A stretch of 64,000 nt of DNA from an uncultured Thermomicrobium sp. (GTDB taxonomy: Bacteria > Chloroflexota > Chloroflexia > Thermomicrobiales > Thermomicrobiaceae), in the NCBI GenBank assembly GCA_938028665.1, contig CALIMB010000019.1, forward strand, positions 1 through 64,000, in the 5' to 3' direction. Below are positions 1 through 8,738 of the stretch, piece by piece. The position numbers and the translations under genes are program-made. Position 1 is the stretch's first letter, and each line of letters begins with the position of its first letter. Under the pieces are notes generated by a model, which was not told the origin of the DNA, ran no database searches, and saw only the letters and a program-made list of their open reading frames with translations.

Positions 1-213
1 CTCGGCACGTGTCCAGGTCTCGCTGAGAAGGTTGAGACCAACGACCAATAAGGTCACGAGTGCCACCCAGATTCCGCGGACGAGCCACGGGTGGGCCGGG
101 TGGCTCCCACCACGGAGCCCGTGGAAGAGAACTGCTGCACCGAGGGCGAGCAAGACGATGGCAACCGCCACAGCAAGGAGGAGTGCACCGAGTGGATCTC
201 CCAGGGAAGGCAT
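1..213 (-). CDS. N-terminus of a membrane protein, truncated by the window edge (MPSLGDPLGALLLAVAVAIVLLALGAAVLFHGLRGG...)
   Basis: Translated by hand on the minus strand: open to the edge, ATG at 213 preceded by AGGAGG, two hydrophobic helices. Absent from the ORF track because no stop lies in the window. Confidence 0.7.
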   Translation of the reverse strand, partial: MPSLGDPLGALLLAVAVAIVLLALGAAVLFHGLRGGSHPAHPWLVRGIWVALVTLLVVGLNLLSETWTRAE

Positions 214-1555
214 GGTCCACCTCCTGTTGGCTCGTTCATATGGCGTTCTGCGCCTCTCACGTCACTACCGACGACAAAGGGATATACGAAAACGACATGG
301 TTAGAAAATATAGCTGTGTCGCAAGTGTTATGTATCTTTTGGGATGGAATACGCTGGTGTCTGTATGGTAGCACGACATTGACCGTGAAGCAAGTCTCTG
401 ATGGAAAACGCTTTATGATCCTTAATGGATTAGTTTGCTGGATTGAATCTGTGGGGTCAGCATGAGAGCGATCCTGTCCCGGCTCTCCGCCTCGATGCGG
501 AACCGACGTGCGCAAACACTGTGCTGACAATCGTTGAGCAGCTGTGGCCGTACCAGCTTGCCGGTCGCAAGCACCCGGCGAGCTCCTAGCCGACCAGGAA
601 GGGTGGAGATGGTAACCGGAATTTCACTGTTGTAATCACCCGGCGAGCTACTGACTTTGCGAGCTATCGCGGGTTGGATAGATTTGAGAATCTCGCGGGA
701 ATTGATAGCGGACATTGGAGGTGTGGTGGCAACGGGACAATAAGGTCGAGTGTTGATCCGTCTCTCCGGCCTATAGCGGAGTAGCCAGGTTACTGGCCAC
801 CAGTCGGTTCTCCCTCCGTGCCCAGATTGCTACCCGCTCTCCTGGTCGGAAGCCTGGTCTTCGCCAGCAGCTTTGTCAATAAGGGGCCAGTTCGGTGGAG
901 ATTCTCGGAGGTTGGTGCGGCTGCGCTGCACTCACCCCGTTGGGCTAATCAGGAGACAGAACAATGTTTCCCTAAAGGGACCGAACGAGGTTCGGTTGTG
1001 CGCAACCGAGGTCATCGACAAAATGTCTGACCTACCAGTGCAGCAGCCTCCTGCTCTGGCGCCCCCCCTCAGCGTTGCCTCGGTGCTGTGCCGGAAGACA
1101 TACCCTGGCTGTACCTAAGCTGGGAACGCTCCGTTCGTCGCCCGGGTGCGGCCCAATGTGAGGTGACGTGCTCCGTCAGACCGAGTGATGAGGCGTCGCA
1201 CTGTGGCGGAGGAAACAACACCTGTACTTCTCCAGGAATGCAATGGTCAGCATAAATCTCAGCGATAAAGAGAGGCGTACGTTCAAAATCAGATCTAGAA
1301 TAGCAGGTAGCCATCGATACATTACCTTATTGATACCAAGGATGGTTAAATCATGGAATGTCATGAAGTCAGCATCGTTTCGGATTCTCGATGTGAACAC
1401 TCATAGACCTTGTTAGCCTGCATCGAGAAACCGGTCGACGGTGACAATCTTGGCAGTATGGGGAGGAAACAAGGATGCGCAAGACAGAGCGAGCATACGT
1501 TCCACACACTGAAATTCACCACTTCTCGCGCCGATTCCCTGAACCAGCCTAGGAC

Positions 1556-1900
1556 GTGCTTATCGTCACCCTGGTTGTGGTGCTATTCGAACTCATGGTT
1601 CGGACACTGATCATTCTTGTCTAGCACCTGTTGGGCCCAGGGCTTCACTTTCGCAGTATCATCGCTGAAGTGCTCTTTATGCTGGTGATGGTTGAGCTGA
1701 TGCGCTTGCTGGTGGTTTATCTGGAAGAGCACCGGGTTGCCGTCGACTTCACGGCCGAGTGAGGTCTTGCCGCCACGCTTCGCGAAGTTGTCTTGCGTGG
1801 CGTGGTAGAGCTCACCTAGCCACAGCTGCTTGCTATCAGGGTCTTCCTCCTCACCCTCGGTGCCTTGCTGCGCTTCAGCACACTCCGTGCCCGAATTCCC
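1556..1900 (+). pseudogene. Decayed PsiE-like (phosphate-starvation-inducible E family) membrane protein
   Basis: One + frame reads GRAIVTLVVVLFELMVRTLIILV*HLLGPGLHFRSIIAEVLFMLVMVELMRLLVVYLEEHRVAVDFTAE*GLAATLREVVLRGVVELT*PQLLAIRVFLLTLGALLRF, with stops at 1622, 1760 and 1817. Confidence 0.6.
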
Positions 1901-1988
1901 TTCGGTAGGGCGCACCCGCGTGAGCGGGTGGACGTGCCCAAGTTGCGTGGCTACCAAGAGGGTCCGGCGTCTTCTGAAGCCATAGCGG

Positions 1989-2771
1989 TTACTGTGTCCT
2001 CCCAGGAACAGTGGTCGGGGCGGTGAGCACCTTGTCGCGCCGAACGCGGAGTTCGCTTGCCCCGAGCCGAAGTGTCACTCGTTCACCACGGTCGAGCTGA
2101 ATCTCGTAGCGGGCTGAGCTCGCGAGTTCTTGGGCGCGACGTGGTCGTGGCCGGATGACAAGTGCTGCGTCAGTCAGCGATGGTTGTCGCAGAGAGATCA
2201 CGACTGTGGATTGGCCACAGTGGAGCGGACGTGGTGTCTTTGCCTGGTGATCGAGCACTTCGAGAGAGAGTGGACCGGATCGTAGGCAGATCACCAGCCC
2301 TGCCTTAGTGGGAAAGAATTCAAGGGTCGTGTTCTGGTCAAGTGGGAGGCGTGATGATTCCATGACGAAACGTACGGAAGTGTGGCGGCGCTCTGCCTGG
2401 CGTTCCAGAATGCTCCAGGCTGGATCGCTGGTTGCCGGTCCGACAACTGCCACCGACCGAATTGCACCTCGCTCAATAAGGCTCAACGCTCCTGGTATGT
2501 GCTCCGTATCCCAACTGGGAAGGATCAAAAGCTCGTATGGACGCTGCCACGGGACAGTCGATCGATCGGCAAGTTCCACGACATCGTTGGGGACAGAGCC
2601 GCCGCCGATGATAATCTCGTGGTCTGCAAGGAGCAGGACAACACTCAGGGTGCGTCCGGTACCTCCGACAATCATCTGGTTGTCAGGTTGGTAGCTTCCG
2701 ACAAGGCTGCCAAAGAGGAGCCCACTCAGAAAACCAAGGGGAAGCCAGCGAAGTGATTGCAGCCACCCCAT
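1989..2771 (-). CDS. Membrane-anchored protein with a possible degenerate ComEC/metallo-beta-lactamase-like domain
   Basis: 260 aa ORF with N-terminal TM helix, directly downstream of the PASTA kinase gene. Confidence 0.6.
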   Translation of the reverse strand: MGWLQSLRWLPLGFLSGLLFGSLVGSYQPDNQMIVGGTGRTLSVVLLLADHEIIIGGGSVPNDVVELADRSTVPWQRPYELLILPSWDTEHIPGALSLIERGAIRSVAVVGPATSDPAWSILERQAERRHTSVRFVMESSRLPLDQNTTLEFFPTKAGLVICLRSGPLSLEVLDHQAKTPRPLHCGQSTVVISLRQPSLTDAALVIRPRPRRAQELASSARYEIQLDRGERVTLRLGASELRVRRDKVLTAPTTVPGRTQ

Positions 2772-2785
2772 CGGGATTCCGCCCT

Positions 2786-4606
2786 TTACTGGGTGGTCTG
2801 TTTATGGTAGTAGGCGATGTCGATTGGGGAGCCTCGCGGAACCCAGCTATTCCATTGCAGCGTTGCGCTTACCACACCACCATCGGGGAACTGCTCGCAG
2901 TCGAAGGTCGGAAATGCTTTCCGGATCTCATCGCAGGTTTGGGGCAGAACACTGCGGACCACCAGTCCGGCCTGCTGCAGTGTCACGATCGCCTGTTGAT
3001 AGGGCTTGCCATACATGTCTGGGACCCGCACGCGGTCGCCCACACTGACGTAGACCGTGACGGTTCCGCCATTGCGGACCTGCTCCGCTGGTTCGGTCCG
3101 GATTACGTAGCCTTCCGGAACGGTGCGACTTCCCTCTTCGACCTTCTCGACGGTTACCGGCAGGCTTTGCAACTGCTGAAGCACTTCGGTATAGGGTCGC
3201 CCAGCAAGTCCAATCAACGTGATCCACTCCGGTCCTTTACTCACCCAAATTCGGATGGTGCTTCCCTTCTCAACAAGTTGACCGGCCGGGGGATCCTGGC
3301 GGACGATCACCCCGGCTGGGATGACATTGTCAAAAACCTCCTCGGCGATGATCTGGAAGTTGCCCGCTGCGGCTGCAGCTTCCGCTTGACGAAGCGTCGA
3401 GTTCACAAGGTCCGGGACCCGTGCCACTTCCGGCGTCGGTGACGGACTTGGTGTCGGCTCAGGATTTGGGGTTGGGGCAACCGTCGGTGACACGGCGGGC
3501 AGCGGTGAAGGAGCGGATGTGGGGCTTGGGGCCACCGCGACGAGTGTCGGGGAAGCTGGGGGCTGATTCGTGGTGCCGGTGAGGGCACGTAAGTCGACAA
3601 GCTGGAACGCGAGAACGACCAAGGCCACGATCCCGGCGAGGATCGCACTCCCGACAAGCCAGGTTGCACACCCGATATCACTTGCGGGGTTTGTGGTGCG
3701 TGGTGGCCCGCCGCGAGCGCGACTCCGGCTGGCAGCGGGTCGGTAGAAGCCACCACTTGCCCGCGGCGAGGGTATCGCACCGCTTGGGGAGTAGTGCTGC
3801 CACTGGGCGAGCGCCTGGGCAAGTGCACTGGCGGCTGGAAAGCGCTGCCGTGGATCTTTAGCCAGTGCCCGCAGGATGATCGCCTCGACGGCCGGTGGGA
3901 GGGTAGGATTGAACTGCCGGGGTGAGGGCGGAGGTTCGTGGACGTGTTTCATGGCGAGACCGATCGGGCTGTCGGCCTCGAACGGGAGTCTGCCGGTGAG
4001 CATCTCGTAGAGCACGACGCCAAGGGAGTAGATGTCACTGGCTGGGGTGGCGGGTTCGCCGCGTGCCTGTTCCGGTGAAACGTAATGCACCGTCCCCATG
4101 CCGAAGCCGGCCTCGGTGAGGCTCACGTCAGTAAGGCCTTTGGCAATGCCGAAATCAGTCACCTTCACAAAGCCACGCTGGTCAACCAGGATGTTCTGCG
4201 GCTTAATGTCTCGGTGCACTAGACCGTGCCGGTGCGCATAGTCGAGCGCTGCGGCAACTTGCTGCAGGATGGGGATGGCTTCATCAAGCGAGAAAGGCGC
4301 TCGTTCGAGGATAAGTCGTTTGAGTGTTGTACCGGGCACGTATTCCATGACGATATAGCGTGTGCCGTTATCCCGGCCAACGTCGTAGACGCTGACGATA
4401 TTCGGGTGGCTGAGTCGTGCTGCAGCTTGGGCTTCACGCTCGAACCGACGGAGGAAGTTCGCATCAGCAGCAAATTGCCCTCGGAGAACCTTGATCGCCA
4501 CGGGGCGGTCGAGGACAAGGTCATAACCGCGGTAGACAACCGCCATACCGCCTTCGCCGATCGGTTCGTCGAGTCGGTAACGGGCATTCAGGATTCGTGT
4601 CTGCAC
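2786..4606 (-). CDS. pknB: Serine/threonine protein kinase with C-terminal PASTA domains (PknB-like)
   Basis: Kinase motifs GEGGMAVVY, HRDIKPQNILV, DFGIAK; Pro/Thr-rich linker, TM helix and about three PASTA repeats. GTG start at 4606 chosen over the ORF's upstream start. Confidence 0.9.
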   Translation of the reverse strand: MQTRILNARYRLDEPIGEGGMAVVYRGYDLVLDRPVAIKVLRGQFAADANFLRRFEREAQAAARLSHPNIVSVYDVGRDNGTRYIVMEYVPGTTLKRLILERAPFSLDEAIPILQQVAAALDYAHRHGLVHRDIKPQNILVDQRGFVKVTDFGIAKGLTDVSLTEAGFGMGTVHYVSPEQARGEPATPASDIYSLGVVLYEMLTGRLPFEADSPIGLAMKHVHEPPPSPRQFNPTLPPAVEAIILRALAKDPRQRFPAASALAQALAQWQHYSPSGAIPSPRASGGFYRPAASRSRARGGPPRTTNPASDIGCATWLVGSAILAGIVALVVLAFQLVDLRALTGTTNQPPASPTLVAVAPSPTSAPSPLPAVSPTVAPTPNPEPTPSPSPTPEVARVPDLVNSTLRQAEAAAAAGNFQIIAEEVFDNVIPAGVIVRQDPPAGQLVEKGSTIRIWVSKGPEWITLIGLAGRPYTEVLQQLQSLPVTVEKVEEGSRTVPEGYVIRTEPAEQVRNGGTVTVYVSVGDRVRVPDMYGKPYQQAIVTLQQAGLVVRSVLPQTCDEIRKAFPTFDCEQFPDGGVVSATLQWNSWVPRGSPIDIAYYHKQTTQ

Positions 4607-4995
4607 ACGATGCCGCCTCTCCCCACCGACGAGAACGTACTCCCGCCAGTGGCTCGCTACCAGGGTTATCCTACTACGCCGTATGCCATGTTGCTCCCAG
4701 GACATCACCGTCGGGCGATCCAAGGAATCTCGGGACCTACCATGTGCTCTAACGTGATCGGTCGCGGCGAGTGGTAAGAATTGGGTCCTTTCTCGTCTGT
4801 ATCCCTCCCTGCCTCACTCCCTGGTGCTCTGCCGGTGACTGAGGAAGCTTGAAGAATGGGCGTTTGGCGACGAACTAGGTGATGCTCTGTAAGTCATCTC
4901 GTGCGAGTCTGCACTCAGAATTTCCAGTAGGCTGTCCGACCCGAGCGGTCCTGTGGCAAGATGGAGCGCTGAAGCGAGGCGGAGGGTGAGTAGCC

Positions 4996-5958
4996 ATGGG
5001 CTCCTCAATGCGATGCTGGTTGGGCGAAGCGATCACGGAGCGGATTGGGCGAACACCGCTCTTCTGCCTGCAACGCCTGCCGGCTGCCCTTAGTGTTCCT
5101 GCTGGCGTGCAGTTCCTCGTGAAGGCAGAGTGGTACAACCCGGGTGGGTCGGTCAAAGATCGTGCAGCCTGGCGCATTGTTCAGGAGGCGTTCCGCTCCA
5201 AGGCGCTTGGTGCAGGAAAGCGCCTGTTAGATGCCACTTCGGGCAACACTGGGATTGCCTATGCGATGCTAGGTGCAGCGCTAGGGTTTGGTGTCACTCT
5301 GGTTGTTCCCGGGAGTCTTGGCGAAGAACGGCGAGCGATTCTGCAAGCTTACGGTGCGGAACTCATCTTTAGTGATCCATATGAGGGAACCGATGGTGCG
5401 ATTCGGCTTGCGCGGCAGCTCGCAGCAGAGCAACCGGACCGGTATTTCTATGCCGATCAGTACAGCAATCCAGCCAACTGGCTCGCCCATTATGAGGGTA
5501 CTGGTGTCGAAATCCTCGAGCAGACACATGGTCAAGTGACTCACTTCGTCGCCGGACTTGGCACAACAGGGACGATGATGGGGACAGGGCGCCGGCTCAA
5601 GGAAGCGAATTCTGCTATCGTCCTGATTGGTGTCCAACCCGATGACCCGTTCCACGGGCTTGAAGGGTTGAAGCATCTTCCGACGGCACTGGTGCCAGCG
5701 ATTTACCATCCAACCCTTGTCGATCGCATGGAATTCGTCAATACGGAAGAGGCGTACCAGCTCGCGCGGGAATTAGCGCGCGTCGAGGGGCTCCTGGTTG
5801 GGCCGTCGGCAGCAGCAGCAGTCGTGGCTGCTTTGCGTGTCGCACGTGAGCTGGATCACGGTGTTGTGGTGACAATTCTGCCTGATAGCGGGCTGAAATA
5901 TTTGAGCACCCCCTTGTGGCATCCAGAGCGTGGCGAGGAGCACACTGAGAGTCGGTGA
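4996..5958 (+). CDS. cysM: PLP-dependent cysteine synthase family protein (CysM/CysO-dependent type)
   Basis: WYNPGGSVKDRAAW, DATSGNTGIAYAM and GLGTTGTMMGTGR motifs; immediately upstream of a sulfur-carrier gene and a JAMM protease gene. Confidence 0.9.
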   Translation: MGSSMRCWLGEAITERIGRTPLFCLQRLPAALSVPAGVQFLVKAEWYNPGGSVKDRAAWRIVQEAFRSKALGAGKRLLDATSGNTGIAYAMLGAALGFGVTLVVPGSLGEERRAILQAYGAELIFSDPYEGTDGAIRLARQLAAEQPDRYFYADQYSNPANWLAHYEGTGVEILEQTHGQVTHFVAGLGTTGTMMGTGRRLKEANSAIVLIGVQPDDPFHGLEGLKHLPTALVPAIYHPTLVDRMEFVNTEEAYQLARELARVEGLLVGPSAAAAVVAALRVARELDHGVVVTILPDSGLKYLSTPLWHPERGEEHTESR

Positions 5959-5973
5959 AAGGAGCAAGGAGCA

Positions 5974-6252
5974 GTGGCGGTAACAATTTTAATTCCGGCA
6001 CCTTTGCGGCGGTTCACGGAAGATCGTGCCTCTGTCCAGATTGAAGCGAAGACGGTTAGCGAAGCCTTGGCCAAGCTTGATGAACTTTACCCTGGTATCC
6101 GCGAGCGGATCTGTGAGCCGGATGGCCGGGTGCGACGTTTTGTCAGCATCTTCGTCAACGGGAAGGATATCCGGTCGCTGCAGGGCGTCGAAACGCCGCT
6201 CGCGGACGGTGACGAAGTCGGGATTATCCCGGCGATGGCAGGCGGGCGATGA
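5974..6252 (+). CDS. cysO: MoaD/ThiS-like ubiquitin-fold sulfur carrier protein (CysO-like), C-terminus AGGR
   Basis: Beta-grasp sulfur carrier pattern ending DGDEVGIIPAMAGGR*; GTG start; 4-nt overlap (ATGA) with the next gene. Confidence 0.9.
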   Translation: MAVTILIPAPLRRFTEDRASVQIEAKTVSEALAKLDELYPGIRERICEPDGRVRRFVSIFVNGKDIRSLQGVETPLADGDEVGIIPAMAGGR

Positions 6253-6731
6253 TTCGGATTGCGCGCAAACAGTACGAGGAGATCGTCGCCCATGCCCGGC
6301 AGGAGGCTCCACGGGAGGCGTGCGGCCTTCTGGCTGGGCATGGGGATCGGATTGAGCAGGTCTATCCTGTCTCCAATCGGGCCGAGCTCGCGGTGGAATT
6401 CTTCGCAGAGCGCGGTCTCATTCCACCGGGGCGCGACTACCGACCAGAGGCACCGGGCACGATCGCAGTCGAACGGTTCTTTATGGATCCCGAAGAGCAG
6501 TTCCGGGCGCTCCGCGCTATTGAAGCGGCGGGACTGGAACACCTTGGCAGTTACCATTCCCATCCAGCCACCGAGGCGTATCCCTCGCGGACCGACATCG
6601 AGCTAGCAGCGTTCTGGCCGAACATGCTCCTGATGATCTGCTCGCTGGCTGACCCGTCGCAACCAGTGATCAGGGCCTTCCGAGTGGCTGATGGTCGGGT
6701 GCAGGAGGAACTCATCATCGTCGAGGATTAA
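6249..6731 (+). CDS. mec: JAMM/MPN family metalloprotease (Mec+-like)
   Basis: JAMM motif LGSYHSHPATEAYPSRTDIELAAF; in operon with cysM and cysO. Confidence 0.9.
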   Translation: MIRIARKQYEEIVAHARQEAPREACGLLAGHGDRIEQVYPVSNRAELAVEFFAERGLIPPGRDYRPEAPGTIAVERFFMDPEEQFRALRAIEAAGLEHLGSYHSHPATEAYPSRTDIELAAFWPNMLLMICSLADPSQPVIRAFRVADGRVQEELIIVED

Positions 6732-6755
6732 GTGCTAAGCGAGCACTGCCAGGTG

Positions 6756-6787
6756 TGGCTGGGTCGCGATCGTTCGCGGCCCAGCCA
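6756..6787. terminator. Hairpin terminator between convergent mec and rhodanese/E1 genes
   Basis: TGGCTGGG-T-CGCGA-TCGT-TCGCG-G-CCCAGCCA inverted repeat in the convergent intergenic gap. Confidence 0.7.
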
Positions 6788-6815
6788 CTTTCAGAAGGAA
6801 CGCCTAACAGAATGG

Positions 6816-8012
6816 TCAATCGGCAACACTACGCCGCACTGGCAGGACACAGCTCTGCTGGTAGTCGATGTGACCAATCGTTTCCACAGTGAGTGTCGAA
6901 TTTGGTCCACACGCAGCACACTCCGGATCCCGCTCGACCTGGAGTTCGCGGAATGTTGCCGCCAGGGCATCATAGAGGAGCATGCGACCAACGAGTGGTT
7001 CGCCAATCCCAAGCAGGAGCTTGATTGCTTCGGTGGCTTGGAGAACGCCAATTACACCAGGCAAGACCCCCAAGACACCGGCTTGGTCGCAACTGGGTGC
7101 AAGTTCTGGTGGCGGTGGTTCTGGATAGAGGCAACGGTAGCACGGTCCCTCGCCAGGTTTGTAGACCGTCACCTGACCGTCGAAGCGGAAAATACTGCCA
7201 TCAACGACCGGTTTGCCAAGCAGCACAGCCGCATCGTTCACCAAGTATCGGGTGGGGAAGTTATCAGCGCCGTTGACGATCACGTCGTAGTCGCGAAGGA
7301 CGTCAATCACGCTCTGGCTGGTGAGCCAGACATCGTGTGTGATGACGTTGACGTCTGGATTGAGTGCCTCGATCGTCTGCCGAGCCGATTCGGTCTTCGG
7401 ACGTCCCACACGGTCAGTCGTGTGGAGGATTTGGCGCTGCAAGTTGCTGAGGTCGACCACATCGGCATCGACAATACCAATGGTGCCCACCCCAGCTGCG
7501 GCGAGATACAGCCCTGCCGGCGAGCCCAAACCACCTGCACCAATGATCAGCACTTTCGAGTCAAGCAGCCGCGCTTGCCCCTCTTCCCCGACCTCAGGGA
7601 TCAAGAAGTGCCGGCTGTACCGCTGGAGCTGCTCACGCGTCCACTGCCGTGGTGTCACGAATGGGTAGCCAGCATGCTTCCAGGCACTGAATCCACCGAC
7701 CACCGAATACACGTTCTGATAGCCGAGCTCCTCCAGCGTCTTGGCAGCAAATACCGAGCGGACACCGCCTGCGCAATAGACGTAGATCGGGGTGGACTTG
7801 TCCGGCACCTCTTCCTCAATGCGCATCTCGAGATAGCCGCGAGGAATGAAGAGAGCACCGGGAATGTATCCCTGCTCCCACTCTTCCCGTTCTCGCACGT
7901 CGATAATCACTGGGCGCCGCCCAGCACGCACCTGCTGGTACACCTGGTGCACGTCGACTTCGCGAATTGCGCGCTTGATCTCTTGGAAGAGCTGTTCATA
8001 TCGTCTGGCCAT
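6816..8012 (-). CDS. Rhodanese-MoeB/ThiF fusion (E1-like sulfur carrier adenylyltransferase)
   Basis: N-terminal rhodanese (VIIDVREREEWEQGYIPGA...VYCAGGVRS), then E1-like domain (VLIIGAGGLGSPAGLYLAAAGVGTIGIVD). ATG at 8012 preceded by GGAGGA. Confidence 0.92.
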   Translation of the reverse strand: MARRYEQLFQEIKRAIREVDVHQVYQQVRAGRRPVIIDVREREEWEQGYIPGALFIPRGYLEMRIEEEVPDKSTPIYVYCAGGVRSVFAAKTLEELGYQNVYSVVGGFSAWKHAGYPFVTPRQWTREQLQRYSRHFLIPEVGEEGQARLLDSKVLIIGAGGLGSPAGLYLAAAGVGTIGIVDADVVDLSNLQRQILHTTDRVGRPKTESARQTIEALNPDVNVITHDVWLTSQSVIDVLRDYDVIVNGADNFPTRYLVNDAAVLLGKPVVDGSIFRFDGQVTVYKPGEGPCYRCLYPEPPPPELAPSCDQAGVLGVLPGVIGVLQATEAIKLLLGIGEPLVGRMLLYDALAATFRELQVERDPECAACGPNSTLTVETIGHIDYQQSCVLPVRRSVAD

Positions 8013-8033
8013 TGATCGGTCCTCCGCGTTAGG

Positions 8034-8060
8034 CTCGTGCACTGGAGGGAAGTGCACGAG
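8034..8060 (-). promoter_or_regulatory. 10-bp perfect inverted repeat in the 5' region of the rhodanese/E1 gene
   Basis: CTCGTGCACT-GGAGGGA-AGTGCACGAG lies about 22 nt upstream of the start; the minus-strand loop reads UCCCUCC. Confidence 0.55.
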
Positions 8061-8126
8061 AGAGCCATAGATACTGCGATTGTACCTGATCGGGGTACCG
8101 CCGATGCAGCTCGGAAGGAATCTCGT

Positions 8127-8612
8127 ATGGAGAGTGAACGCGTTAATCGCGTGACGGATCACGCGTGCTTTGGGTGTGGCGAACTCAATCCGATCGGCCT
8201 GCGCCTCGCGTTCTATCGGCGGGGTGAGTCGGTTGAGGCACTATTCACCGCGCGACCAGAACATGAGGGATACAGCGGACTCGTGCACGGTGGTATCTTG
8301 GCGACTGTACTCGATGAGGCGATGAGCTGGTCAGTGATTACCGCAACCAAGCGTCTCATGGTCACGGCACGAATGGAACTTGCCTTTCGGCGCCCTGTGG
8401 CTGTGGGACAGCCTGTCGTGGTCCGCGGCTGGGTTGAGGAAGACCGTGGTCGCCTTGTTCGTGCCCGGGCAGAGCTTAGCGATGCAGCGGATGGCCGGCT
8501 GCTGGCCGAAGCCCATGGAATCTTTCTGCATCCTCCAGTAGAGCAAGAGCGTGCCTGGTGGGCACGATATGGTGGATCGGCTTCTGATGCAGGGGATGAG
8601 AGCTGCCGGTGA
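8127..8612 (+). CDS. PaaI-type hotdog-fold thioesterase
   Basis: CFGCGELNPIGLRL...HEGYSGLVHGGILATVLDEAMSW motif. Confidence 0.85.
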   Translation: MESERVNRVTDHACFGCGELNPIGLRLAFYRRGESVEALFTARPEHEGYSGLVHGGILATVLDEAMSWSVITATKRLMVTARMELAFRRPVAVGQPVVVRGWVEEDRGRLVRARAELSDAADGRLLAEAHGIFLHPPVEQERAWWARYGGSASDAGDESCR

Positions 8613-8738
8613 GTGGGAAAGAGCAGTGACCGTCAGCTCGTTCGACGATGCGGATACGTATGGCGGATACGTATGCCAGAAGACTCGCTGGCTTTGCTCT
8701 CAGTGCGCGATACGACTGACCGGGGTGTCAGTGCGCGC

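Noticed and set aside
1475-1555. ATG at 1475 with GAGGAAAC upstream as the start of the PsiE-like gene
   Set aside because: In frame, but followed by TGA at 1511 and 1541 with no PsiE-like residues, so the remnant's 5' boundary is left at about 1556.
6732-8015. 427 aa plus-strand ORF
   Set aside because: Antisense to the clearly recognisable rhodanese-E1 gene; high-GC shadow ORF.
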